A stretch of DNA of 36,214 nt from a virus. The stretch is taken from positions 1 to 36,214 of the IMG/VR virus record IMGVR_UViG_3300012354_000009; one strand, given 5' to 3'. Both the position numbers and the translations under genes were made by a program. The notes under the pieces were generated by a model. It ran no database searches, was not told the origin of the DNA, and saw only the letters and a program-made list of their open reading frames with translations. Positions 24,400-29,771 of the stretch are shown here, in pieces; position 1 is the first letter of the stretch; every line of letters begins with the position of its first letter.

Positions 24400-24486
24400 G
24401 TGAATGCGAGGAGGAGGTATGGGTGGATGGACCCAGCTACTCGAAAAGAAAGTAGGCGACTCAGGCGTGCGCGGGCCGCTGAATGA
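24400..24486 (+). CDS. Very small basic protein in the lysis cluster
   Basis: A 28-residue frame from GTG to TGA, coupled by overlaps to the neighbouring frames. It reads NARRRYGWMDPATRKESRRL and ends RRARAAE, so it is strongly basic. Another frame is open across this stretch, but this one joins the holin-like frame by ATGA overlap. Low certainty. Confidence 0.4.
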   Translation: MNARRRYGWMDPATRKESRRLRRARAAE

Positions 24487-24650
24487 AACGGCGATTCGAT
24501 TACTGGTTCCCGACATTGACACGTTACGCGGGGGCTGGGTTGATGGTATATGCCGCCCTAATCGACAAGGGGGCGAACCCCGCCTTGATCCCCGCGGCTA
24601 CCGGGATGATCTTCCTGAAAACCGTTTACAACGGCGGGGAGAAGAAGTGA
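24483..24650 (+). CDS. Small membrane protein, holin-like
   Basis: A 55-residue protein: a basic N-terminus ([17 protein letters not shown]), a first hydrophobic segment ([13 protein letters not shown]), a second ([14 protein letters not shown]) and a short charged end (NGGEKK). The size, two weak membrane helices and position after the endolysin fit a holin or antiholin. ATGA and GTGA overlaps on both sides. Confidence 0.6.
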   Translation: MKRRFDYWFPTLTRYAGAGLMVYAALIDKGANPALIPAATGMIFLKTVYNGGEKK

Positions 24651-24766
24651 GGCGACCCCGCGTGTGGGACATTGTGTGTCGCCACATCTGGCGTTGCCGG
24701 GTCGTCTATTACATCGCGCTCATCACAACGATCTCGCTGGTCCTTCAGATCGTCTGGGGGCGGTGA
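24647..24766 (+). CDS. Small single-span membrane protein
   Basis: A 39-residue protein from a GTG overlapping the previous stop. The N-terminus is basic ([16 protein letters not shown]) and residues 19-36 form a membrane helix ([19 protein letters not shown]). It belongs to the lysis cluster; the exact role (lysis regulator or accessory) is unknown. Confidence 0.55.
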   Translation: MRRPRVWDIVCRHIWRCRVVYYIALITTISLVLQIVWGR

Positions 24767-25233
24767 TGCGGGTTGTTGGCGCGTTCCTCGCTGTTGTCAT
24801 CGCCTCAGTGGTGATGGGTGTCCTGTTGAAGCAGCAGATCGACCAGCGCGGCGAAATCATCAAGCTGAAGCGGCAGGTTGTCCACGTAACCCGGGTGATC
24901 GAGGGGAAGCGAGGTCCTGCCGGGGTGGGGAACATCGGCGCGCGTGGCAAGCGTGGAGCGGCTGGCCCGCGAGGGAAGAAGGGGGCGCCGGGCTCGCGCG
25001 GTGCCCGAGGCGCCAGAGGCACTCGAGGCGCTCGAGGCTCCCGCGGTGCCCGGGGAGCCGATGGGCCAGCCGGCGTAGCCGGTGCGGCAGGGCCTCGCGG
25101 CCCCGCAGGCCCGCAGGGGCCACCAGGCCCACGAGGACCAGCATCGCCACCCGGTTCTCCCGGACCCCCAGGATCTCCAGGACCCCCATCGAGGCCACCA
25201 TGCAAACCGAGGCCACACAAACCATGCCCATGA
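24766..25233 (+). CDS. Membrane-anchored collagen-like protein
   Basis: A 155-residue protein. The ATG shares a base with the previous TGA, and an N-terminal helix (residues 3-21, [19 protein letters not shown]) anchors it. A short coiled coil ([17 protein letters not shown]) leads into Gly-X-Y repeats at about 47-140 ([28 protein letters not shown]), followed by a Pro/Cys tail. Collagen-like stalks are usual in phage fibres, but a membrane anchor in the lysis cluster is not. A role in lysis or at the host surface is possible. Confidence 0.7.
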   Translation: MRVVGAFLAVVIASVVMGVLLKQQIDQRGEIIKLKRQVVHVTRVIEGKRGPAGVGNIGARGKRGAAGPRGKKGAPGSRGARGARGTRGARGSRGARGADGPAGVAGAAGPRGPAGPQGPPGPRGPASPPGSPGPPGSPGPPSRPPCKPRPHKPCP

Positions 25234-25535
25234 AAATCGTGAAGATCCGCCGCGGGGAAATCGTCGTTGCGTTTGTGCTTGTGACAGCGTCGTTCACGGT
25301 TGGGCTGTGGCTCGTCAGCGGGGCGAGCGACCGCGCGAGCCGTGCGGCCGTGGGTGTATGCCGTGTTTCAGACCGGAACACCGCGACGCTTCGGCAACTC
25401 CTCACTCTTGCCCAGCACAACGCGCAGGTGTCGTTACGAGCCGACCCAGAGCGTCTTCGGGCGTCGCGAGAGTTCTACCGGCAGGCGCTCAACCTGCTGA
25501 AGCCCGTCGACTGCGCCGAACTCACAGGAGGTTGA
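25230..25535 (+). CDS. Small membrane-anchored protein of the lysis cluster
   Basis: A 101-residue protein. The ATG overlaps the preceding stop; an upstream in-frame ATG at 25200 would overlap further. It has a basic N-terminus (KIVKIRRGE), one membrane helix (11-30) and an outer helical domain with cysteines at 44 and 95. Single-span proteins with outer helices occur in lysis cassettes, so an accessory lysis role is possible; no family recognised. Confidence 0.65.
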   Translation: MKIVKIRRGEIVVAFVLVTASFTVGLWLVSGASDRASRAAVGVCRVSDRNTATLRQLLTLAQHNAQVSLRADPERLRASREFYRQALNLLKPVDCAELTGG

Positions 25536-25536
25536 C

Positions 25537-25701
25537 ATGAAGGACATTTTTGACTCCAGGCTGTTCGTGTTCCTCAGCCTCGTCGGCGTTCTCGTCGCTT
25601 ATGTCGTGTTGAGCCTGAACGGCAGCGACGTCGCGTCAATCCCGAACCTGCTGTACATCCTGGTGGGCGCTCTCGCCGGGGTGACCGTTCCGAAACCGTG
25701 A
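25537..25701 (+). CDS. Holin, two membrane helices
   Basis: A 54-residue protein with AGGAGG six bases before the ATG. The N-terminal SRLFVFLSLVGVLVAYVVLSL and C-terminal LLYILVGALAGVTVP segments are two membrane helices joined by NGSDVASIPN. This is the best holin candidate: short, two helices, strong translation start and position at the end of the lysis cluster. Confidence 0.75.
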   Translation: MKDIFDSRLFVFLSLVGVLVAYVVLSLNGSDVASIPNLLYILVGALAGVTVPKP

Positions 25702-25714
25702 GAAGGCGTCGGGG

Positions 25715-25912
25715 ATGGCCGACGACGACACGACTGAGCGGGAAGACGTCCGTGAGTGGCGGATCACAGTTCTCCGCCAGCTCGGTTATAACTGGGGTCA
25801 GCGGCAGCACCTTGCTGACCTGATCGAAGCCGGTGAGTTCGACCTCGAGCAGGTGCGGCATCTCGCGGAGAAGGGAGCGACTCTTGAGGAGGCGTGGTGG
25901 GTGCTCTGCTAA
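25715..25912 (+). CDS. Small hypothetical protein
   Basis: A 65-residue acidic protein. It is mostly helical: TEREDVREWRITVLRQLGYNW and LADLIEAGEFDLEQVRHLAEKG, ending in EEAWWVLC. The layout resembles short proteins in actinophages that sit before the end of the late operon. It is the last + strand gene before the convergence region. Function unknown. Confidence 0.65.
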   Translation: MADDDTTEREDVREWRITVLRQLGYNWGQRQHLADLIEAGEFDLEQVRHLAEKGATLEEAWWVLC

Positions 25913-25919
25913 CCGTGAG

Positions 25920-25945
25920 AAGGCCCCACCTTTCAGCGGGGCCTT
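25920..25945. terminator. Terminator hairpin at the end of the late operon
   Basis: AAGGCCCC and GGGGCCTT form an eight-base stem around a ten-base loop, eight bases after the last late gene. The stem is symmetric and could stop both strands; the T-tract is short. Convergent transcription meets just to the right. Confidence 0.65.
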
Positions 25946-25970
25946 CGGCCGCGACTAGAGGCAGGAGCTT

Positions 25971-26143
25971 GTGTCGCCCAAAGGGGCCGACACCGAAGGT
26001 TCCCTCTCGGACGATTCCGAGAGGGACGAACAACGGACCTTGGAGGAGGTGACTCGGTGAAAGTGCCGAGGCCGCGTCCGCTCTAGATAGACCCTAGAGC
26101 AACGGACAGGGAGGGGTTCGCCGTAGCAGCGGCGACCCCTCCC
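25971..26143. other. Hairpin-rich intergenic region, no convincing gene
   Basis: Four inverted repeats lie in 170 bases: GTGTCG/CGACAC (25971-25976/25988-25993); a perfect 11-base stem with a CGAT loop (26001-26011/26016-26026); CTCTAG/CTAGAG plus an outer GTCCG/CGGAC (26076-26105); and a 14-pair stem with one bulged T (26109-26123/26130-26143). T-tracts are lacking. With the terminator to the left this may be a structured RNA or a two-way terminator array. From 26144 to 26281 I see nothing. Confidence 0.55.
26057..26086 (+). CDS. Nine-codon leader-like ORF in the hairpin region
   Basis: A strong GGAGGAGG stands eight bases before a GTG that encodes MKVPRPRPL and stops at a TAG inside the CTCTAG/CTAGAG hairpin. 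The Pro/Arg-rich product and overlap with a hairpin recall leader peptides of attenuators. It may also be chance. Confidence 0.3.
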   Translation: MKVPRPRPL

Positions 26144-26281
26144 GAGGCCGCTTTCGTCAGCACTAGTCGCCTTTAAGCGTACCACACTGACCGGCGTGGG
26201 CCTTCTCGAACAGGCCGAGGGGGTCCCGACGAAGCGCGGCTCGTACCGCAAAACGCGCGAGCGGGCAGAGGATAGAGAGGG

Positions 26282-26314
26282 GTGCCCCCGAACGTGGATG
26301 GACGCCGGGGGCAC
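26282..26314 (-). terminator. Hairpin downstream of the - strand membrane gene
   Basis: GTGCCCCCG pairs perfectly with CGGGGGCAC (nine bases, 15-base loop), starting 14 bases beyond the stop of the - strand gene. On that strand a pyrimidine-rich stretch (CCTCTCTATCC) follows. It probably ends the - strand transcript. Confidence 0.55.
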
Positions 26315-26327
26315 GCTTGGTGAAGTG

Positions 26328-26573
26328 CTACTTGTCCAGGTCCTCGCCGTACCGTCGATCGGCCATGATCTGAGCGACCAAGCGAATGGACGCCTCCGAG
26401 GCCGTCTGGGTTCTAATCGTCGCGATGATGAACAAGCCCTTCCCGACGAAATAGGCGCCGATCCCATGCAGAAGCACGTTGAAGACGCTGTTCGATGCCT
26501 GCGTTTCGTTGAGAAGCATGTAGGCACCCGCAGCGATACAGACGAGTCCCGCGATCGTCCCGAGAGTTTTCAC
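26328..26573 (-). CDS. Two-helix membrane protein on the minus strand
   Basis: An 81-residue protein starting at GTG on the - strand. Helix one (TLGTIAGLVCIAAGAYMLL) and helix two (FNVLLHGIGAYFVGKGLFIIA) flank a short polar loop; the C-terminal 30 residues are charged and would face the cytoplasm. It is one of only two - strand genes, and the other is the repressor, so it may be expressed from the prophage. A lysogenic-conversion or superinfection-exclusion role fits, but this is inference. A hairpin lies downstream. Confidence 0.65.
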   Translation of the reverse strand: MKTLGTIAGLVCIAAGAYMLLNETQASNSVFNVLLHGIGAYFVGKGLFIIATIRTQTASEASIRLVAQIMADRRYGEDLDK

Positions 26574-26597
26574 CGCGTCTCTTCAAGAGGGGGTGAC

Positions 26598-26687
26598 ATG
26601 AACCGATTTGCTCTCATCACGCTGATCCTGCTCGCCCTCGTGGCCGCAGACATCGTGATCAACCCGGGCTCGCTGATCATCGCCTGA
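26598..26687 (+). CDS. Tiny transmembrane peptide, divergent to the minus-strand gene
   Basis: A 29-residue peptide (MNRFALITLILLALVAADIV, then INPGSLIIA) with AAGAGGGGG six bases before ATG. It is nearly all one membrane helix. Its start is 24 bases from that of the - strand membrane gene, and the CTCTTCAAGAG palindrome between them gives a ribosome binding site to both. Role unknown. Confidence 0.5.
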   Translation: MNRFALITLILLALVAADIVINPGSLIIA

Positions 26688-26712
26688 TATCCCTCAAACG
26701 GGGGATACGCGC

Positions 26713-26735
26713 TTGACAAACGACCGCGCTAGGAT
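26713..26735 (+). promoter_or_regulatory. Promoter-like boxes with short spacing
   Basis: TTGACA and TAGGAT are both near-perfect boxes but only 11 bases apart, against the usual 16-18. The same TTGACAAAC element occurs in the strong promoter at 27298. It might serve the + strand frame from 26801, but the spacing makes it doubtful. Confidence 0.25.
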
Positions 26736-26800
26736 GGCCCCTACTCCGTCGTGTGCTCTGCGGCCAGACGGGTTCAGGGGAAACAATCAAGGAGGAACCC

Positions 26801-27013
26801 GTGGCCGAGACCACGCCACTTGCCGCAGACTGCGCCGACATCACTCTTGACCTCCGCCGCCTTCAATGGCAGCTGCGCGTTGCGTTAAGACAGCTACGAG
26901 CCGAGACATCTCACCAACGAGTTCTCGTTGCTCAGCTAGCAGCCCGGCTAGATCCGCCAGCGTGTCCCGCACCTCTAGCAGTACCGCTTCATCTGGTCGC
27001 GGGCGATCAGTGA
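26801..27013 (+). CDS. Small ORF antisense to the repressor gene
   Basis: A 70-codon frame from GTG with a strong AAGGAGGA four bases upstream. The first 13 codons lie before the repressor's 3' end; the rest is antisense to it. The product is helical and Arg/Leu-rich (LDLRRLQWQLRVALRQLRAE). The ribosome binding site is the main support; the composition may simply mirror the repressor. Antisense transcription here could modulate the repressor. Confidence 0.4.
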   Translation: MAETTPLAADCADITLDLRRLQWQLRVALRQLRAETSHQRVLVAQLAARLDPPACPAPLAVPLHLVAGDQ

Positions 27014-27251
27014 CGTATTCCCGGAACAGGTCTGGGCCGATCGTCTCCCCGTAGATCTCGGAGGCGTAGGTAGCGAGTTTCTGCCGGTTCTCCCGACCGG
27101 GCCTCGCATGATGGTTCAGCCAACGGTTCACCGTCTCCCTCGGTGTTCCGAGGGTCGCCGCTAGCCCTTCCTGGTCTGTTTCGGCTGCCCCGATCAGCGT
27201 GGCGATTCGCTCGCTGAGTGGGAGCGCCGCGAGCTCCTCCCGCTGAGTCAC
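26841..27251 (-). CDS. XRE-type repressor (immunity repressor candidate)
   Basis: A 136-residue protein from a GTG on the - strand. The HTH is at about residues 25-52 (DQEGLAATLGTPRETVNRWLNHHARPG), with a C-terminal coiled coil (VRDTLADLAGLLAEQRELVGEM) that would dimerise it. It would bind the CACGTG palindromes and hold the lysogenic state. The start chosen lies within one of these palindromes, eight bases after a TAGAGG box, so the mRNA may be leaderless; an in-frame GTG at 27314 would add 21 residues. It is transcribed away from the early operon. Confidence 0.75.
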   Translation of the reverse strand: MTQREELAALPLSERIATLIGAAETDQEGLAATLGTPRETVNRWLNHHARPGRENRQKLATYASEIYGETIGPDLFREYVTDRPRPDEAVLLEVRDTLADLAGLLAEQRELVGEMSRLVAVLTQRAAAIEGGGGQE

Positions 27252-27257
27252 GTGACT
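27246..27257. promoter_or_regulatory. Operator-like palindrome 1
   Basis: AGTCACGTGACT, a perfect 12-base palindrome. The central GTG on the - strand is the proposed repressor start codon, so a bound protein would block both transcription start and translation start. Confidence 0.6.
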
Positions 27258-27263
27258 ACCCTC

Positions 27264-27286
27264 TAGGAAAAGACGAACGGATACAA
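27264..27286 (-). promoter_or_regulatory. Weak promoter for the repressor gene (minus strand)
   Basis: On the - strand TAGAGG (27269-27264) may be the -10 box, with CTTGTA (27287-27282) or TTGTAT as a poor -35. Eight bases separate the box from the repressor GTG, as in the divergent promoter, giving a leaderless mRNA. Confidence 0.4.
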
Positions 27287-27297
27287 GTGACTCACCC

Positions 27298-27326
27298 TTG
27301 ACAAACCGAGTCACGTGACTTACTCT
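27298..27326 (+). promoter_or_regulatory. Strong early promoter with an operator in its spacer
   Basis: TTGACA (27298-27303) and TACTCT (27321-27326) are separated by exactly 17 bases. The spacer holds the second copy of the AGTCACGTGACT palindrome. Transcription should begin at about the GTG of the XRE gene, so the mRNA is leaderless. Confidence 0.75.
27309..27320. promoter_or_regulatory. Operator-like palindrome 2
   Basis: A second perfect AGTCACGTGACT, filling the space between -35 and -10 of the early promoter. A protein bound here would block RNA polymerase directly. Confidence 0.65.
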
Positions 27327-27329
27327 CCC

Positions 27330-27340
27330 GTCACGTGAGT
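27330..27340. promoter_or_regulatory. Operator-like palindrome 3, containing a start codon
   Basis: GTCACGTGAGT is a one-mismatch copy with a perfect TCACGTGA core. The GTG inside it is the start codon of the + strand XRE gene. A half-like GTGACTCAC also lies at 27287-27295. Confidence 0.55.
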
Positions 27341-27658
27341 ACTGCCCCTGTCACAGAGCACCGCTATCACGAGAACGGCGAGAAGATCCGCCGCGCCCGG
27401 GAAAGAGTCCCGAGCCCTCGTGATGGCGGACGCCCGATCAGCCAAGAGGACTTCGCCCCGATCCTCGGTGCGAGCCGTCGGCATCTGATCCGCCTCGAGA
27501 ACGGCGAGCAGCGCCCGAGCGGCTCCCTGCGGGACCGGATCGTTGAGATCACCGGCACCGAGGAGCAGATCGAGGCCGACGACGACGAGGAGGAGGAAGA
27601 CGCGTTGGAAGCCTGGCTCCTCCGATCAGTCTGCAAGCTCAGGGAGCAGGCGGCGTGA
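27335..27658 (+). CDS. XRE-type early regulator
   Basis: A 107-residue protein whose GTG lies eight bases after the -10 box, consistent with a leaderless mRNA. The HTH spans about residues 35-60 (ISQEDFAPILGASRRHLIRLENG); the segment near 80-90 is very acidic (EADDDEEEEDALE). First gene of the early operon and divergent to the repressor, so a Cro-like counter-regulator is likely. Which of the two XRE proteins acts as the repressor is inference from strand and context. Confidence 0.75.
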   Translation: MSTAPVTEHRYHENGEKIRRARERVPSPRDGGRPISQEDFAPILGASRRHLIRLENGEQRPSGSLRDRIVEITGTEEQIEADDDEEEEDALEAWLLRSVCKLREQAA

Positions 27659-28041
27659 TCCTCACCCTCGCCGCCTTCACAGCCGCCCTCTCGCTCGTCG
27701 CGGGGAAGCCCGTCACGCTCACCATCATTCCCGGGTCCCCGCAACAGTTCGCGTCGACCGCCGACCTCGGCGGGACCCGTATCGACATCGGTGAGGGTGC
27801 CCTCACGGACGCACGACACGGCAACGGGCCGGGGCTCCTCATCGCCCTCCATGAGGTTGGTCATCTCACGGGGATCAGCAATGAGGCGCAGGCGACCTGC
27901 TACGGACTCGCTCGTCTCCGCCCGTTCCTGCGTCGGTATTTCCACATGGGGGCGCGGCGGGTGGAGCGGCAGTTCATGGATGCCCGGGCGTTCATGCGGA
28001 CGGCGCTCGGTGCTAGCTACCAGTGCGGGAGCGTCCGATGA
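27655..28041 (+). CDS. HExxH metallopeptidase-like protein 1
   Basis: A 128-residue protein from a GTG overlapping the previous stop. A hydrophobic N-terminus (ILTLAAFTAALSLVAG) may be a signal or anchor. The zinc motif is LHEVGH (residues 65-70), with a downstream glutamate in NEAQATCYGLARL as third ligand, a gluzincin pattern like ImmA/IrrE. Proteins of this kind beside XRE regulators often cleave repressors; here the target is unknown. Confidence 0.65.
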   Translation: MILTLAAFTAALSLVAGKPVTLTIIPGSPQQFASTADLGGTRIDIGEGALTDARHGNGPGLLIALHEVGHLTGISNEAQATCYGLARLRPFLRRYFHMGARRVERQFMDARAFMRTALGASYQCGSVR

Positions 28042-28475
28042 GTCTCTACGAGAAGAACATCGAGCGCGAAGCACACATCGCCTACCTTTGTCTCAACAAC
28101 GAAGTCGACTGGCAGTGGCGCGGGCGACATGGACGAGCTCAGTACGCGCATCCGCGAAAGGGCGAGTCGGCGGTCGTCCATCTCCCACAGATCCGCGGGC
28201 AGATGACCTACTTCGTCGCCCTTCACGAACTCGGCCACGTCCTCTCGTCTGGCAACCGATATCTCCGCACACTGGAGTCTGAAGCTGATGCGTGGCAGTG
28301 GGCACTTGCGAATACCGAAGAGGAGCCGACGAAGGCGACACTCAAGGGCATTCGGCGGCGCCTGAGTAGCTACGTCGCCAAGGCCATCCGCTCACCCAGG
28401 ATGCATCTGCCGGATGAGGACAGTGATTTCGAGCGGTTCTGGCGGTGGCTGAGCGAGGCTGCGCGTGACTATTAA
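28038..28475 (+). CDS. HExxH metallopeptidase-like protein 2
   Basis: A 145-residue protein from an ATG overlapping the previous stop. FVALHELGHVLSSGN carries the zinc site, and ESEADAWQWALANTEE supplies the downstream glutamate, as in M78-type (ImmA/IrrE) proteases. It has no membrane segment. It lies after another HExxH protein, so the two may work on one substrate or as a pair. Confidence 0.65.
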   Translation: MSLYEKNIEREAHIAYLCLNNEVDWQWRGRHGRAQYAHPRKGESAVVHLPQIRGQMTYFVALHELGHVLSSGNRYLRTLESEADAWQWALANTEEEPTKATLKGIRRRLSSYVAKAIRSPRMHLPDEDSDFERFWRWLSEAARDY

Positions 28476-28845
28476 GGCGCCGACCCAGTGCGACCGGATC
28501 CTGTGGATCCTAAACGACGGCGCCGAACACGACGCCCGCGAGTTCTACGGGTTCTGTGTCCTGCACAGCCGAATCTCCGAGCTGCGGAAGCGCGGCCATG
28601 AGATCGTGTATCGCCGCGACGGGGACAAGCATCTGTATCGGCTTGTGGCGTTGCGTGAGCCCGATGGGGGTCGACGTGAGACTCCCCCCTCGTCGGGCTC
28701 ACGGAGCGCCCCTTTGCATGAGCGAACTGACGCCAGTCCTCTGGGGCAGGCCGGCGCGTTCGCTCATGGAGAGGGAGCGGCTCTCTCCCCTCACCTCGGC
28801 CGTTCTCTCTCCGACCCTGACCAACTTTCATTGGAGGCAGCATGA
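28465..28845 (+). CDS. Winged-helix DNA-binding protein
   Basis: A 126-residue protein from a GTG that overlaps the previous gene's end by eleven bases. Residues 7-60 match a winged helix (CDRILWILNDGAEHDAREFY, HSRISELRKRGHEIVYRRDG) of a type common in phage early regions. The last 60 residues are Pro/Ser/Gly-rich and disordered. Role probably regulatory. Confidence 0.65.
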   Translation: MTIKAPTQCDRILWILNDGAEHDAREFYGFCVLHSRISELRKRGHEIVYRRDGDKHLYRLVALREPDGGRRETPPSSGSRSAPLHERTDASPLGQAGAFAHGEGAALSPHLGRSLSDPDQLSLEAA

Positions 28846-29030
28846 AGAAGATCTTTGTACTTGTCGCGATCCTCGTCGCACTGGCGGCGGCAGGTGGCAC
28901 CTACTGGGGTAGCAGCGCTCCTGATGCGTACTGGGGCAGCAAGGCCGCCAGTCCTGTCGCCGCGTCATGGGTTGGCCCCGATCCCGACGGCTGGTCATGG
29001 ACTGGCCCCGACACGTACTGGGGCAGCTAA
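28842..29030 (+). CDS. Exported Trp-rich peptide with repeated YWGS motif
   Basis: A 62-residue peptide. ATG with TTGGAGG upstream, overlapping the previous stop. Residues 1-17 are a signal peptide (KKIFVLVAILVALAAAGG). The rest holds three YWGS copies (residues 21-24, 30-33, 59-62), two in the longer form PD[A/T]YWGS; the last is the C-terminus. There are six Trp in 43 residues. Not a known family. It could be a signalling peptide precursor or a small secreted membrane-active peptide. Confidence 0.6.
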   Translation: MKKIFVLVAILVALAAAGGTYWGSSAPDAYWGSKAASPVAASWVGPDPDGWSWTGPDTYWGS

Positions 29031-29200
29031 TGACCGTCCTTGACCGGATCCTCACGTACGAGCTTGCTGAGAAGCAGGAACAGCTCGAGAGCTACCGAGA
29101 TGACCACGTGCGGTATTTGGAGATGGTCGACGGGGTCGACGCGAAGATCGCGCTGCTCGTGGAGGAGATCAAGGCGCTGGAAGAGGCGCACTGCGAGTGA
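29030..29200 (+). CDS. Small coiled-coil protein
   Basis: A 56-residue protein whose ATG shares a base with the TAA of the peptide gene. Nearly all helix, with heptads (LAEKQEQLESYRDDHVRYLEM and IALLVEEIKALEEAH). No family recognised; possible dimeric adaptor. Confidence 0.6.
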   Translation: MTVLDRILTYELAEKQEQLESYRDDHVRYLEMVDGVDAKIALLVEEIKALEEAHCE

Positions 29201-29424
29201 CCGACGCTCCGCAGCGGTTCGAGTTCGCCGTGACGTGGCGCGGCATCTGCGAAGGGCCAGATCACGCCCGCCGATGGCTGGACAGGTTCATCTACACGAA
29301 CCTGTCCGGGGCCACGATCGTCACCTCGACCATCGAGCCCGTGGTGCCGGTCGAGGATCACGAGCAGGACCACGGGGCCGCCGGGCACTTCGACGAGCCT
29401 GGTAGCGGAGGAACGAACCCGTGA
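29197..29424 (+). CDS. Hypothetical early protein
   Basis: A 75-residue protein from GTG, with 4-base overlaps at both ends. The N-terminal half (RFEFAVTWRGICEGPDHARR, then FIYTNLSGATIVT) looks structured; the rest is acidic and disordered. Function unknown. Confidence 0.6.
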   Translation: MTDAPQRFEFAVTWRGICEGPDHARRWLDRFIYTNLSGATIVTSTIEPVVPVEDHEQDHGAAGHFDEPGSGGTNP

Positions 29425-29771
29425 ACAACGGCCCGTCCGTGTACATCCCGACCGCAACCTTCCTCCCAGTCCTTGAGGAGCTGATCGCCGACGCCGGGAG
29501 CCAGTCTGCACTAGCCCGACAGATCGAGGGGTCCGGGACGATGAGCCTTCACGCCGCCGCCCGGAAAATCTACTCGATCCTCCACGGCGAGTACCCAACA
29601 GTGTCAGTCGCTGTCGCCGACCGCATCATCACCGGGGCGGGCCGCACCGACCTATGGCATCTGAGTGGACTCAGCGACGCTGTTGTTGAGCGTGACGAGG
29701 AGTTTAAGCGGGAGGCTCAGCGGCGGTCGTGGCGTGAGGGCTATCACCGCCGGAAGGTGACGGTCGCGTGA
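29421..29771 (+). CDS. Putative HTH-containing early protein
   Basis: A 116-residue protein from GTG. The part PVLEELIADAGSQSALARQIEG resembles an XRE-like helix pair, followed by AARKIYSILHGEYPTVSVAVADRII, as expected of a DNA-binding domain; the C-terminus is a basic helix. Weak likeness only; it might be DNA-binding. Confidence 0.55.
   Translation: MNNGPSVYIPTATFLPVLEELIADAGSQSALARQIEGSGTMSLHAAARKIYSILHGEYPTVSVAVADRIITGAGRTDLWHLSGLSDAVVERDEEFKREAQRRSWREGYHRRKVTVA

Noticed and set aside
24404-24766. A 120-codon frame across the lysis cluster
   Set aside because: Its first 80 codons compete with two coupled small frames, one of which encodes a convincing membrane protein. Only its last 39 codons, from the coupled GTG, look like protein.
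24905-25190. Repeated short GC-rich units resembling a CRISPR or satellite array
   Set aside because: The repeats are Gly-X-Y codons of a collagen-like protein; unit length is nine bases and there are no spacers.
26196-26597. A long + strand frame leading into the 29-residue membrane peptide
   Set aside because: The part before the internal ATG is antisense to the - strand membrane gene, lacks protein-like pattern, and a good ribosome binding site exists at the internal ATG.
26713-26747. A strong promoter from TTGACA with a downstream TAGGAT or TACTCC box
   Set aside because: Spacings of 11 and 23 bases do not fit the usual 16-18, so I kept it only as a low-confidence promoter-like site.
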